The notes beneath the pieces were generated by a model, which saw only the letters and a list, made by a program, of their open reading frames with translations, made no database searches and was not told the origin of the DNA. From NCBI GenBank assembly GCA_963778185.1, contig CAVZTF010000003.1, positions 868,001 through 932,000 of the forward strand: 64,000 bases of DNA, in the 5' to 3' direction. How positions within the stretch are numbered: the stretch's first letter is position 1; each line of letters begins with the position of its first letter. Position numbers and translations under genes: made by a program. The DNA comes from RPQJ01 sp963778185 (GTDB taxonomy: Bacteria; Pseudomonadota; Gammaproteobacteria; Steroidobacterales; Steroidobacteraceae). This document shows, piece after piece, positions 32,924 to 42,664 of the stretch.

Positions 32924-34456
32924 TCAGAAGAAGATCGAGAACGACGACGCCAGCGTCCACCCGTCCTGGCCGCCCGTGTAGTAGCCGAACGTGCTGCTGA
33001 CCGGTGACCTGTTCACGTCCAGCAGCTGCAGGTTCAGGCGGTGGTTGCGCGTCGGCCACGGATACCAGTTCATCCCGACGCCGTATTCCGAGCTGTCGCC
33101 GAACCCCGCGTCCTCGTCGCCGTAGATCTGTGAGGTCAAGCCGTAGACCTCGAGCTTCTGCTTGACCGGATAGAAGGACCCCTGGACATAGAACCCGTTG
33201 TCCTTGATCTCGCCAACCGGCAGGAAACCATCGGCCAGGAAATTGTCGAGCCAGCGCTGGTAATACTCGGCCTGGAGAAAGATGCCCTTGTATTTCATTG
33301 CCGCGTCGATCGCGAGCACGCGGTAGTCGGCGTTGTCGATCGTGACGCCGGGCGCCAGCGCGCCGGTCTCGAACAGGTTGACGCTGTCGGCGAGCCGCAG
33401 CGTGGTGTTCTCCGGGCTGTCGCTCGAGTTGCGGAAGCTCTGCTCGGGGCTGTCCGTGTACGAAATGCCGAACCGGGTGGCGAGTTCCTCGTGCCATTCC
33501 CAGTCGCCATAAGCGCCGCGCGGGCCGAACTCGTGCGTGGTCGGCATCCACCAGACCGTGCCGCCGTAGGTGTACTTGCGGTCGAGCTGGCTCGCCTTCA
33601 CGCCGAGCGAGCTGTTGTTGTTCGAAACGGTGGCGCTGTACCAGAGGCCGGGCAACGCCTCGCCCGTGGCGTAGATGCCGGAACCGAAATAGGGCCGGAA
33701 GAACTCGTCCGCCATGACGCGGTCGTGGGCGAGCCAGTAGGGATGCGAGCCGTTGAGGGACCGCGACCCCGGGTTGCCCGTGAGACCGGCGTACAGGCTG
33801 AACTTCCGGCTGAACTGGTAGCCGAGGTTGGCGAACAGGGCGTCCTGGTCGGTCGTGTTCACCGTCCAGAGCGTGATGTTGTAGATGAGCTTCGGGCTGC
33901 CCATCCAGCCCTTCAGGAACACCATGATCCGGTGCGAGAACAGGTCGCTGCGCGGGTCGACCGGGCGCTCGTTGCCGAGGTGGTCGGTGAAGACCTGGTC
34001 GTCGTCGTGCTGGCTCATGTAGCGAACCATGCCGTACGCGCTGATGTCGAGCTCGCCGTAGTCGCTCCGGGCGACCACGAACCCGGTGCCTGGATCGTAG
34101 ACGCCCCAGGTCTCGATCTCCGGCGTGAACGCCTGCTTGTCCGGAGTTTCGCCCGTTTCGGCGGCGCTGCCGGCCACACGCTCCGCGCCACCAGGCGTCA
34201 CATCGGCCGGGGCTGGGGTCGGCGCCGGCGCGTGGACGGCCTGAGCCGAAGCATCGGCCGGACCCTGCTGGACCTCCAGCTCCCTCCGCAGGTCCTGGAT
34301 CAACTTGTCGCGCTCGGTCAGCTGCTGCTTCATCGCGGCCTGCTCGGCCTCGAGTTGCTGCAGGCGCTGCTCGACCGTGGGCGTGGCACCCTGGGCGCTG
34401 GCCAGCGTCGCCGACAGCGCAAGCGCTGTCACCACGAAAGCTCGAAGGACTGACAT
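32924..34456 (-). CDS. outer-membrane porin with N-terminal coiled coil
   Basis: This 510-residue porin has a signal peptide ending TLASA. A short coiled coil follows at residues ~28-65 (VEQRLQQLEAEQAAMKQQLTERDKLIQDLRRELE), which in related porins forms a periplasmic trimer stalk. Next come an Ala/Pro-rich linker and a beta-barrel from about residue 115 to the terminal Phe. It resembles phosphate-selective porin O/P types, but I cannot call the substrate. ATG 34456 starts the signal peptide. It lies in a run of minus-strand genes with glutaminase and a DcaP-like porin. Confidence 0.82.
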   Translation of the reverse strand: MSVLRAFVVTALALSATLASAQGATPTVEQRLQQLEAEQAAMKQQLTERDKLIQDLRRELEVQQGPADASAQAVHAPAPTPAPADVTPGGAERVAGSAAETGETPDKQAFTPEIETWGVYDPGTGFVVARSDYGELDISAYGMVRYMSQHDDDQVFTDHLGNERPVDPRSDLFSHRIMVFLKGWMGSPKLIYNITLWTVNTTDQDALFANLGYQFSRKFSLYAGLTGNPGSRSLNGSHPYWLAHDRVMADEFFRPYFGSGIYATGEALPGLWYSATVSNNNSSLGVKASQLDRKYTYGGTVWWMPTTHEFGPRGAYGDWEWHEELATRFGISYTDSPEQSFRNSSDSPENTTLRLADSVNLFETGALAPGVTIDNADYRVLAIDAAMKYKGIFLQAEYYQRWLDNFLADGFLPVGEIKDNGFYVQGSFYPVKQKLEVYGLTSQIYGDEDAGFGDSSEYGVGMNWYPWPTRNHRLNLQLLDVNRSPVSSTFGYYTGGQDGWTLASSFSIFF

Positions 34457-34536
34457 CGATCCACCCCGATCCATCGGAACTGCAAGATGGCCGCGATCCG
34501 AAGCTCCCGGCCATCGCCCACCAACCGACGCCCTTC

Positions 34537-35574
34537 TCAGTTCGGGTTCGGCCCGAACACCCCGACGCCGAGTTCGCCGGCGATGTCGCGAATGGCGTTC
34601 AGCGAACGGACGCTGTTGCCGGCCTCGTTCAGCCGTGGCGAGAAGGCTGCGATCGCAAAACGGCCGGGCACGACGGCGACGATGCCGCCGCCCACGCCGG
34701 TCTTGGCCGGCAGGCCCGCCGTATACATCCAGTCGCCCGATTCGTCGTAGAAGCCGGCCGTGGCCATCACTGCCAGGAGCTCCGGCACGTGCTTGGCCGG
34801 CATCACCTGCTTCATGGTCAGCGGGTTGACGCCACCGTTGGCCAGCGTCGCGCCCATCATGCCGAGATCCTTGGCACTGACGCCGACGGAGCACTCGCGC
34901 GTGTAGACCCGAAGTGCTTCTTCGGGATCGCTATAGAGGCGACCCCAGTTGTAAAGCAGGTTCGCGATACCGCGATTGCCCCAGGCCGTTGTGTACTCCG
35001 ACTCGTACACCTTTTCGAGCACGGTGAGCGGGCGTCCCGCGAAGTCGCCAAGGTTCTGCTGCACCTTGTTCCAGCGCTCCTGCTCCGACGTCGCCTGGAC
35101 GAGACTCACGGCTGCGATCGCCCCCGCGTTCACGAGCGGGTTCACGGAGTGCTCCTTGTAGATCTCCAGCGCCAGTTTCGAGTTGAACGGCAGTCCGGTG
35201 GGCTCGACACCGATCTTCTCGCGCAGCACGTCCGGACTCTGCTCGCTCATCACCAGCGCAGCGGTAAACGGCTTGGACACCGATTGGATCGAGAAGACGT
35301 AGTCGACGTCGCCCGCGCTGTAGACCTTGCCATCGCGCGCGACGATGACCACGCCGAACAGGTCGCTCGGCGTCTCGGTCAGGATCGGGATGTAGTCGGC
35401 GTTCTTGCCGTCCTTCAGGCCCTTGTATCTCGCGTAGGCAGCGTTCACCACGCGCTGGAAGTCCTTCACAGCCGGGTCCGGTGCCGGACCGCGCGCGTAC
35501 GCGGGCACCGCGACAGCCATTGCGAGGGTGGCTGCCAGCGCGCTGGTCAGTGAGACCTTGTTGATGGTCGACAT
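34537..35574 (-). CDS. glsA: periplasmic glutaminase
   Basis: This 345-residue glutaminase has a beta-lactamase-like fold and converts glutamine to glutamate and ammonia. Motifs are VFSIQSVSKPFTAAL, with the Ser98-x-x-Lys101 catalytic pair, then LPFNSKLALEIYKEHSVNPLVNAGAIA and AGLPAKTGVGGGIVAVVPGRFAIAAFSPRLNEAGNS. Unusually for this family a clear signal peptide is present (ALAATLAMAVAVPAYA), so it works in the periplasm. ATG 35574 is preferred over one 27 bases upstream because it starts the signal. The upstream porin gene ends 26 bases away. Confidence 0.9.
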   Translation of the reverse strand: MSTINKVSLTSALAATLAMAVAVPAYARGPAPDPAVKDFQRVVNAAYARYKGLKDGKNADYIPILTETPSDLFGVVIVARDGKVYSAGDVDYVFSIQSVSKPFTAALVMSEQSPDVLREKIGVEPTGLPFNSKLALEIYKEHSVNPLVNAGAIAAVSLVQATSEQERWNKVQQNLGDFAGRPLTVLEKVYESEYTTAWGNRGIANLLYNWGRLYSDPEEALRVYTRECSVGVSAKDLGMMGATLANGGVNPLTMKQVMPAKHVPELLAVMATAGFYDESGDWMYTAGLPAKTGVGGGIVAVVPGRFAIAAFSPRLNEAGNSVRSLNAIRDIAGELGVGVFGPNPN

Positions 35575-35600
35575 GATCGTGTCCTTCGATTCGTGCAGCA

Positions 35601-36827
35601 TCAGAGCTTGATGCCGAAGTTGTACTTGACGGTGAACTGGAAGCGGACGTCGTCGTCCGACGCGCCATCGTTGTTAGTGCGCTTGCCCCACAGCAACTCG
35701 CCACCCAGCATCAGGTTGTCCGTCGGGTAATACAGCAGGTTTCCGGAGGCATACTCACCCTTGTTGTACGAGCTGGCGTCCTGGAAGTTCGTGTTGTCCA
35801 CTTCCGTGTAGCTGTAGCCGATCGAGCTCGACCACCTGTCGCTCCAGTAGTGGTCGTAGTAGGCGAGCACGCCGGTCAGCGGGATCGCCTCGGCTTCGAG
35901 GTCGGCGACCGCCTCACCGTCGAACTGCGCTGCCGGTGCGAGGTCCATGCCGCCGTCGTTCATGTAGCTGGCGATACCCTCGCCATACACAACCTGCAGC
36001 AGGACCTTGTCCTTGCCGAAGGTATTGATCGTCGAGCCGACGTTGATGCCCCAGCCGGTCTCGCTGCCCTCGATCCACTCGCCCGTCCCGTCGTCACGGA
36101 TCTCGAAGCCGACCTTGCGCAGGATGCCGCCGACCTGCAGGTGGCCCCAGTCGCCGCCGAAGCGGTACTGTGCCGTTAGATCGGGCAGCTCCTCGTCATT
36201 CTGCACCTGCACGTCCTCGAGCCCGTCGATCAGGCGGATGTTGCCTGCGTCGATGTCGTTGCCCGGTCGCTCGATGGCGATGGCGAAGTGACTGCTGTCC
36301 GTCCGGTATGGAGTCCAGCGGATCTGCACGTTGCGGTAGAACACCATGCCCGTCGGACCCCAGTAGTCGATCGTGTTCGGGAACACGTCGCCGTCCATGA
36401 ACAGGCTGTTGGTCTGCCCGGCGAGGATCGGACCCCACTCGCCGTACGCGTGGCGCAGGCGGAAGGTGGTCTGGCCGGCATCGACGCCGGTGCCGAACAG
36501 GTCGAACTCGAACTTGAAGTTGATGGGCGTGCCGCTCGCGCCGGTCGGCAGCAACCCCTTCACGCCGAAGCGGCTCTGCTTGACGCTGATGCTGGCCTGG
36601 CCGTCCTCGCCGCACGCCCCGTCGATGCAGATCTTGGAGGGCCGGAACGCGTCGTCCCAGTCCGGGTCGAGTCGCCCGCCGATGTCCTGGATGTAGTCCG
36701 CCTGGGCGAAGCCATAGATCTCGAAGGAGCGGCCGGACTCCTCAGCCACTGCGGGTGTGCTGGCAAGCAACACGGCCGACACGACCGCTGGCACGCCGAC
36801 AGCGATGCAGCCCTTGGATTTCAACAT
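35601..36827 (-). CDS. DcaP-like trimeric porin
   Basis: This 408-residue outer-membrane beta-barrel has the DcaP family start after the signal peptide: FEIYGFAQADYIQDIG. A Cys-Cys bearing loop follows (SKICIDGACGEDGQ), then FGVKGLLPTGASGTPINFKFEFDLFG and a C-terminal strand ending FTVKYNFGIKL. DcaP-type porins take up dicarboxylic acids and other negatively charged small molecules in Acinetobacter. ATG 36827 has GAAGAG upstream. It is divergent from an AraC-type regulator and probably first in an operon with glutaminase. Confidence 0.86.
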   Translation of the reverse strand: MLKSKGCIAVGVPAVVSAVLLASTPAVAEESGRSFEIYGFAQADYIQDIGGRLDPDWDDAFRPSKICIDGACGEDGQASISVKQSRFGVKGLLPTGASGTPINFKFEFDLFGTGVDAGQTTFRLRHAYGEWGPILAGQTNSLFMDGDVFPNTIDYWGPTGMVFYRNVQIRWTPYRTDSSHFAIAIERPGNDIDAGNIRLIDGLEDVQVQNDEELPDLTAQYRFGGDWGHLQVGGILRKVGFEIRDDGTGEWIEGSETGWGINVGSTINTFGKDKVLLQVVYGEGIASYMNDGGMDLAPAAQFDGEAVADLEAEAIPLTGVLAYYDHYWSDRWSSSIGYSYTEVDNTNFQDASSYNKGEYASGNLLYYPTDNLMLGGELLWGKRTNNDGASDDDVRFQFTVKYNFGIKL

Positions 36828-36889
36828 CTTGCACTCTTCCATACTGAGTCCCTCGGATTGAATCGCTCACCCGGACACCGCCGGCGTCC

Positions 36890-36904
36890 CCCTGTTCCAC
36901 AGGG
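36890..36904. promoter_or_regulatory. small inverted repeat between porin and regulator
   Basis: CCCTGT and ACAGGG flank a 3-base gap in the divergent promoter region shared by the DcaP-like porin and the AraC-type regulator. It may be an operator; no consensus supports this. Confidence 0.25.
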
Positions 36905-36976
36905 CACGGCGCTTGGTCTTCGGCGCCAATGTATGCTTCGTGCTGGTGGGCAGCTTTTGAACTTGTGACAGCACTG

Positions 36977-38035
36977 ATGAGCAGCTTAGGCGAGCGGCAT
37001 ACGCATGGTTCCTTATTGCAGAGGGAGTCGGTTCCGCCAAAAGGAAGCGCGCGCATCAACATTGCGTGGCACCTACCCCAGGTGATGCGGGAGTTCGGCG
37101 TCGGGCTCGAAGAGTTACTCGAGGCCGCGGGCGTACGCGCCGACATCTTCAGCCACCGGGAGAATCAAATTGCCTACACTGATTTCGCGCGCCTGCTGCT
37201 GACCTGCGAACAGATGTCGAACTGCGACCATGTCGCCCTGCTGTTCATGCAGCACTGCCGGCTGACCGACTTTGGACTCGCCGGGCAGGCAGCGCTCTGC
37301 GGCGACACCGCGGGGGAGGGGCTGCAGCGCTTCGTCGATCACTTCAATCTGCACAGCAGCGCGTCGACCACCAGCGTAATCACGTCCGGCCCCTTCACGC
37401 GCCTTGTGTACGCGATCTCCGTGCAGGGCATGACGGACACCCGGCCGTTCCATCTGGGCGCAATGGCCGCCGCGTTCAACATCCTGCAGGACCTGTGCGG
37501 GACAGGATGGTTGCCCACGGTCGTGACGTTCGCAAGCCGCAGTCCGACCAACCCCAGGCCGGCCCAGAAGTTCTTTCGCGCGCCGCTGCGTTTCGACAGC
37601 GACGACTCGGCGATCCATTTCGCCAGTCGTTGGCTCGACAGGCCGCTGCCGCCGGTGGACCCGCAAGTCCGGCGCCAGGTCGAAGCCGAAGTCCGGGCGC
37701 GGCGCGCCGCGATCCTGGCCGACTTCCCGTCGACCGTGCGCCGCATCCTGCGCAAGCAGCTGCTCATCGGGGAATGCTCGATGGAGCAGGTGGCGGCCCT
37801 GCTCGGGATGAGCCGCCGGACGCTCGACCGCCATCTGGCGCGACACGGGGTTCGCTACGGCAAGCTGATCGAGTCCGTCGAGGGCGACGTCGCATGCCAG
37901 TTGCTGCGCGACACGGACATGGAGATCCAGCAGATCGCCGAATCGTTGCACTACTCCAGTCCGGCGAACTTCGCCACGGCGTTCAAGCGCTGGTCAGGCG
38001 AGACCCCGAGCGAGTATCGGAGTCGGCTCCGCTGA
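36977..38035 (+). CDS. AraC-family transcriptional regulator (OruR/ArgR-like architecture)
   Basis: This 352-residue regulator has an N-terminal ligand-sensing domain of the Arabinose_bd type (about residues 30-215, HLPQVMREFGVGLEELLEAAGVRADIFSHRENQIAYTDFARLLLTCEQM). The C-terminal AraC DNA-binding domain follows: SMEQVAALLGMSRRTLDRHLARHG and EIQQIAESLHYSSPANFATAFKRWSGETPSEYRSRL. Relatives such as OruR control amino-acid use. It is divergent from the DcaP-like porin gene, so it probably controls the porin/glutaminase operon. ATG 36977 is chosen; an upstream ATG at 36929 is possible. It abuts the convergent VIT-like gene with no gap. Confidence 0.88.
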   Translation: MSSLGERHTHGSLLQRESVPPKGSARINIAWHLPQVMREFGVGLEELLEAAGVRADIFSHRENQIAYTDFARLLLTCEQMSNCDHVALLFMQHCRLTDFGLAGQAALCGDTAGEGLQRFVDHFNLHSSASTTSVITSGPFTRLVYAISVQGMTDTRPFHLGAMAAAFNILQDLCGTGWLPTVVTFASRSPTNPRPAQKFFRAPLRFDSDDSAIHFASRWLDRPLPPVDPQVRRQVEAEVRARRAAILADFPSTVRRILRKQLLIGECSMEQVAALLGMSRRTLDRHLARHGVRYGKLIESVEGDVACQLLRDTDMEIQQIAESLHYSSPANFATAFKRWSGETPSEYRSRLR

Positions 38036-38716
38036 CTAGCCGCCGAGCGCGATCGCGGCGACGACCAGGGCGAGTCCGGCAAGCAGGAATACCGTGCCTG
38101 CGAACCAGGGCTTGGCCATCGTGAGGCGAGCCGCGCGGTAGCCGACGAAGAACATCAGCGCCAGGAGCAAGCCGTTCGAGACTCGCAGCGCCAGTTGCGG
38201 ATCGTCGATGAACAGGAACGGCAGGGCTGCGGGAAGGCTGCAGGCAAAGACCAGCCAGCCGCTTGCGAGGCCGCCCAGGAGGTCTTCGCGGGTCACCCTG
38301 GCGTGCGCCGGGATCTCGGCGGATCGCACGCGCCGCACGATGGACCGGTATAGGCCCTGCCGCTCCGACGGGTCCGTTACCGGCGTCAGGGCCTCGTCGA
38401 GCTCTCCGGCGACGAGTTCCTGCGCCTCCACATCGGATGGTGCGTGTTTCATGCCGAGCGCAACGCGGCGCAGCCGCCCGCGCTCGAACAACTGGCCGAG
38501 CACGTAGAACACGCCGTCGATGACTCCCCAGGCCAGGTTGCAGCCGGCGGTCGCAATGAGCATCTGTCGCGCTCCCTCGCGCCCCTCCTCCTGCAGCATC
38601 ATGCCGGCGCCCAGCGTGAACGTCAGCGTCATGATCAGGCCGAACAGGATCTCGAGCATGCGGCTGCCGGGATCGAGGTGCCTTGCGGCGAAGGGAAGTC
38701 GCGGCTTGTCGATCAT
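38036..38716 (-). CDS. VIT1/CCC1-family membrane transporter
   Basis: This 226-residue protein has helices at the start (RMLEILFGLIMTLTFTLGAGMM) and three at the end (LLGGLASGWLVFACSLPAALPFLFI, VSNGLLLALMFFVGYRAARLTM, WFAGTVFLLAGLALVVAAIAL). A long cytosolic loop lies between. This fits the VIT1/CCC1 iron/manganese transporter family in layout, but the metal-binding domain is not obvious, so substrate is uncertain. The ATG overlaps the end of the broken DUF2254 gene (ATGA), suggesting the two were translated together. Confidence 0.7.
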   Translation of the reverse strand: MIDKPRLPFAARHLDPGSRMLEILFGLIMTLTFTLGAGMMLQEEGREGARQMLIATAGCNLAWGVIDGVFYVLGQLFERGRLRRVALGMKHAPSDVEAQELVAGELDEALTPVTDPSERQGLYRSIVRRVRSAEIPAHARVTREDLLGGLASGWLVFACSLPAALPFLFIDDPQLALRVSNGLLLALMFFVGYRAARLTMAKPWFAGTVFLLAGLALVVAAIALGG

Positions 38717-40040
38717 GTATCGCGCTCCTCGACACTCGGTACCGGTGCCCGGCCGAAGCCCCCCCCGAGTCCCTGGGGATCGGGGATACGCGCCAGCGCG
38801 AGATCTTCCTCGAGCTTGTAGAACTCCGGCAGCGTGCGGTCGAGCAGGTCGAGCTGCTGGCGCAGCGCCGGATGCCGCTGCTCCGGACAGCGTCCGGATG
38901 AGGTTCTCCAGCATCGCGCGCGAGCGACTCGCGACCTGCACGTTGTTCGCACCGCAGGCGCGGATCTCGCTGCAGGAGATGATCACGAAATCGTCCCAGT
39001 TCGGGGTGCGGAAGATCACGCGCACCTGTCCCGCATGATCGCGTACGACCGTCGCCGTGCAGCCGGCGCTTGCCGACGAACCGGAGCAGACGGTGGATCT
39101 GGTCCATGGCGAGGATTGCCGTCGTCGGATCATTGATGGCGGGCGACAGTGCCTTGAGCGCGATATCGACCAGGATACGGAACGAGAACAACGGATCCTG
39201 CTCCATGGTGCGCTCGGTTCCGAAGGCGACGGCGTGCCGCAGCACCTTGTCGTCGATTCCCGCCGCGGCGCCGTAGAGCCGGAACAGCGGCTCGTCGGCT
39301 GCCACGAAGTCACCCACCTGCGGCACGAACTCGACGACGCCGCCCACCCGCTCCGCCTCGGCAACCAGGGCCTCGACATCCACCGCGAGGACGACCTGCG
39401 ACCGTCCCTGGTGCGTCACGACGCGCGATGGCATGCCAAGGGACCCGCGTTGCTCTGCTTCGGTCGCCGCAGACTCCTCCTGCACTGCCTCGGGATAGAC
39501 GCTGCGGATGACGTCGATCCCGTCGTCGCAGACCAGCGCCACGATGCGCACCGGGCGCAGCAGCCGCGCCGCGTGGTCGATGAGGTAGAGGAACGACGCC
39601 AGGCACGCGAGGCCGAGGAGAATTGCACACAGGGTCACCAGCTGGTGCACCGTCTCGTCGGTCCGGTTCACCCCGCTGATGGCGAACAGCAGCGTGAAGA
39701 CGTTCAGGCCGACCGTGTACTTGATGACCCGGTCCTGCAGCAGGGTGGTGGCGATGATGCGCGGCGTGAGCTGGGCGCTCGCGATCTGGAGCGCCACCAG
39801 CAGCGACCCGAACGTAAAGACGATGAACGAGAGCGTGAGCGTGAAGATCGTCTGGAACAGTGCCTCGGCGCCGGCCACGCTGAGCCCGGTCAGGTTCCAG
39901 GTCACCCAGCGGTCGATCAGGTTGAGCACGTTGAACAGCAGGAATTCGAGCAGCGCCGCCACCAGCGGCACGACCCAGAGCGCCGACCGCAGGTAGCTCG
40001 CGGCGCGATACAGCGGGTTCCAGGCCAATTTCCCGCGCAT
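38713..40040 (-). pseudogene. DUF2254 membrane protein broken by two frameshifts
   Basis: The first ~330 residues form a normal DUF2254 protein: four N-terminal helices, then ASAQLTPRIIATTLLQDRVIKYTVGLNVF and SPAINDPTTAILAMDQIHRLLRFVGKRRL. Near 39050-39056 the frame changes by one base, continuing TVVRDHAGQVRVIFRTPNWDDFVII...SRAMLENLIRTLS. Near 38884-38897 it changes again, continuing PEQRHPALRQQLDLLDRTLPEFYKL...DPQGLGGGF to a TGA. Each piece matches the family in order. The whole gene is therefore present, needing one base removed at each of two points. It may be a recent pseudogene or reflect read errors. Confidence 0.8.
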
Positions 40041-40096
40041 GTGGACTTACACGGCCAGCGGGGCGGCCCGGACCCTTGCGGCCGCCGGACGTGGAC

Positions 40097-40966
40097 CTAG
40101 AACGACGCGCTGTAGAAAATCATCGGACCCGCGTAGGTCCAGGTCACGTTGCCGTTGAAGCTGTCCTTTTCGACGTCCAGGTCGACCTTGAACTGGTTGT
40201 AGCCAATGCCCACGCCAGCCCACTTGATCGGCTGCCAGACGACCGCCACCCGGTAGTCCTGGATGCTGCCGTCGTATTCGTCGATGTTCGCCGAGAAGTA
40301 TTGCGCGGAGGCATCGATCCAGAAGTCGTGGGAAATGTCCCAGAGGCCACGCACGCCGATGACCGGCAGCGGCGCACCGAAGCTCCCTTCCTTCTTGACC
40401 TTCCCGGAGACCGGTTCTCCGCCGACGATCGCCCCTTCCGCGGCGAGGGACATCGACAATTCCGTGTAATGCACGCCAAAGGTGCCGGTGACCTCGTAGG
40501 TGTCCCTGCGCAGGAATGCGTACTCGTAGGCGAGTTCGTAGATGTCGAATCTCAACTCGGAGTCCACGCGCAAATTCGCCGGGTAGATGACGTCGTTCCA
40601 CTCGATGTCCCGCTCGAAGGACTTCGAGTCGTCGCGCGAAGCGTTGAACCAGAGCGCGCGCACCTTATGCCGCTGGCTGTCGCCAAACCTCCAGTAGCCA
40701 TCGAAGCGGAAGCGTGTCATGTCTTCGTCGCCGAAGGTGCGTTCCCAGTCGACCACGTCGCCCCGCCCGCTCTCGCCGTCAAATCGCACCTCGGTGTCGC
40801 TGTTCAGGATGAAGGTCCCGAGCGCTGCGTAGAACGAGTCGTCCAGCAGGTTCGGCGCTTCGTCGGCGAATGCGGCCACCGGGCCCAGCGCCAGCCCCGC
40901 CGCAACGGCGCACGCTGCGGCGCCGCATGAAGGACGCAGACCCTGGATACTGGATGCCTGGCGCAT
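40097..40966 (-). CDS. outer-membrane beta-barrel protein, unknown function
   Basis: This 289-residue protein has a signal peptide (GAAACAVAAGLALGPVAAFA) and many short alternating strands ending in the outer-membrane C-terminal Phe (MIFYSASF). Segments such as FYAALGTFILNSDTEVRFDG and DISHDFWIDASAQYFSANIDEYDGS suggest an eight- to twelve-strand barrel. I do not recognise a named family. It is upstream of the broken DUF2254 gene on the same strand. Confidence 0.7.
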   Translation of the reverse strand: MRQASSIQGLRPSCGAAACAVAAGLALGPVAAFADEAPNLLDDSFYAALGTFILNSDTEVRFDGESGRGDVVDWERTFGDEDMTRFRFDGYWRFGDSQRHKVRALWFNASRDDSKSFERDIEWNDVIYPANLRVDSELRFDIYELAYEYAFLRRDTYEVTGTFGVHYTELSMSLAAEGAIVGGEPVSGKVKKEGSFGAPLPVIGVRGLWDISHDFWIDASAQYFSANIDEYDGSIQDYRVAVVWQPIKWAGVGIGYNQFKVDLDVEKDSFNGNVTWTYAGPMIFYSASF

Positions 40967-41116
40967 GTGTATGACCCCTCAGGAGAATGTTCTTGCTCTA
41001 CGAGAGAAATGCTAGTCGCCGCTCACGACTGCCGGCATCAGTATAGTTCCTGCCTCGGCCGTCTTCGCAAGATCCCCGCCGTTGTACGGGCCGCAGCCGG
41101 TCACTATGCTTGGTCG

Positions 41117-42625
41117 ATGTGCGGCCGCCTTCACCCAGCCCTGGGTCTCATCGTACTCCTGTCGGCCGCTCATCCAATCCCTGTTCCCGGCGCCGGCCTC
41201 GGCTGCAGTGACCTCTCCACGCTGCGCATCGAGGACGCCAACCTGCTCTCGAGCGTGGTCGTGCCCGCGAAGGACGGCCTGCCGGAGTACTGCCGCGTGC
41301 TCGGCATCGTCCGTCCCGCCACCAATTTCGAGTTGCGGCTGCCGGCGAACGAGTGGAACGGCAAGTTCTACATGACGGGCTGCGGCGCCTTCTGCGGCAG
41401 GCTCGACAGCGATCTTCCGGGGTTCACGAACGCCCTGAACCACGGCCTGCGCCGGGGCTATGCGGCAGCCACCATGGATGGGGGACACTGGGGCTCGAGC
41501 CGCTTCGACGGGCGCTGGGCCTGGAACAACCGTGTCGCGGAGAACGACTGGGGCTGGCGTGCGGTCACCGAGACGGCTCGGGTCTCGAAGTCGCTGCTCG
41601 CGAGCTTCTACGGCAGGCCGCAGCAGAAGTCATACTTCGCCGGATGCTCGACGGGCGGACGCATGGCGCTGATGGAGGCGCAGCGCTTCCCGGCCGATTT
41701 CGACGGCATCATCGCCGGCGCCCCGGCACTCGACTACACGGGCCTCGTGGCCACCTCTTTCGCCTGGGTCGTGCAGGCCAATACACGCCCGGACGGAAAC
41801 GAGATCCTCGACCGCCGCAAGGTCGCCGGCATCGCGGCTGCCGTCACCGCTGCCTGCGACGCGATCGACGGTCGAAAGGACGGACTCATCGACGATCCCC
41901 GCGCCTGCCATTGGACGCCGTCGAGCCTGGCCTGCGACCGGAAGAGGCCCGATTCCTGCCTGACGCCCGACGAAGTGACCGTGCTGGAGAAATGGTATGC
42001 AGGACCGAGGAGCGCATCGGGCGTGCCGTTGTATCCAGGCGCCATTCCGCGGGGTTCGGAGCCGTACTGGCCGCTCTGGCTCACCGGCAATCCCGCCAAC
42101 GGCAATCCCGCCCTCGTCCCGCTGCTCGCCCGCGACTTCCTGCGTTACATGGCATTCCAGGACGACCCCGGCGAGACGTATGACGTTCGAAGTTTTGATT
42201 TCGTGACAGATCCGCCGCGCCTGTCGGCCATGTCCAGGGTCTACGACGCCATCGATCCAGACCTGCGCGCGTTCGCCGCTCGCGGCGGCAAGCTGATCGT
42301 GTATCACGGATGGGCGGACCCGATCGTGACGCCGTTTCGCACGGTCCGGTACCTCGAGGACGTGCAGCGATCGACGGGCGGCGCGGGGAACACCTCGGAC
42401 TTCATGAGGCTCTTCATGATCCCCGGCTTCGATCACTGCGGGCTCCAGGCGGGCCCCGGCCCGAACGATGCCGGCTTCGATCCCTTGCCGGCACTGGAGG
42501 ACTGGGTCGAGCACGGCGTCCCGCCGGAATCGATACCCGCCTCACGGCGCGGGCAGGACGGCACGGTGGACTTGAGCCTCTCGGTATGTGCTTACCCCTC
42601 CTCGCCACGCTGCGAAACGCGCTAG
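41117..42625 (+). CDS. tannase/feruloyl-esterase family exported hydrolase
   Basis: This 502-residue esterase of the tannase family has a signal peptide (PALGLIVLLSAAHPIPVPGAG). The family's CS-D-HC catalytic arrangement is complete: Cys177-Ser178 in AGCSTGGR, Asp401 in GWADPIVTP and His440-Cys441 in GFDHCG. The Cys pair forms the disulfide that brings Ser and His together. It likely cleaves aromatic-acid esters, but the exact substrate is unknown. ATG 41117 begins the signal; in-frame starts upstream give an improbable Cys-rich leader. Confidence 0.88.
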   Translation: MCGRLHPALGLIVLLSAAHPIPVPGAGLGCSDLSTLRIEDANLLSSVVVPAKDGLPEYCRVLGIVRPATNFELRLPANEWNGKFYMTGCGAFCGRLDSDLPGFTNALNHGLRRGYAAATMDGGHWGSSRFDGRWAWNNRVAENDWGWRAVTETARVSKSLLASFYGRPQQKSYFAGCSTGGRMALMEAQRFPADFDGIIAGAPALDYTGLVATSFAWVVQANTRPDGNEILDRRKVAGIAAAVTAACDAIDGRKDGLIDDPRACHWTPSSLACDRKRPDSCLTPDEVTVLEKWYAGPRSASGVPLYPGAIPRGSEPYWPLWLTGNPANGNPALVPLLARDFLRYMAFQDDPGETYDVRSFDFVTDPPRLSAMSRVYDAIDPDLRAFAARGGKLIVYHGWADPIVTPFRTVRYLEDVQRSTGGAGNTSDFMRLFMIPGFDHCGLQAGPGPNDAGFDPLPALEDWVEHGVPPESIPASRRGQDGTVDLSLSVCAYPSSPRCETR

Positions 42626-42664
42626 CCTATTCCAGCGCTGGTCCCAGCGCCCCGGGAGTCTGAA

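Noticed and set aside
39057..40100. Plus-strand open frame opposite the DUF2254 gene
   Set aside because: It is rich in Arg, His, Gln and Asp with no domain, and lies antisense to a clear membrane-protein sequence.
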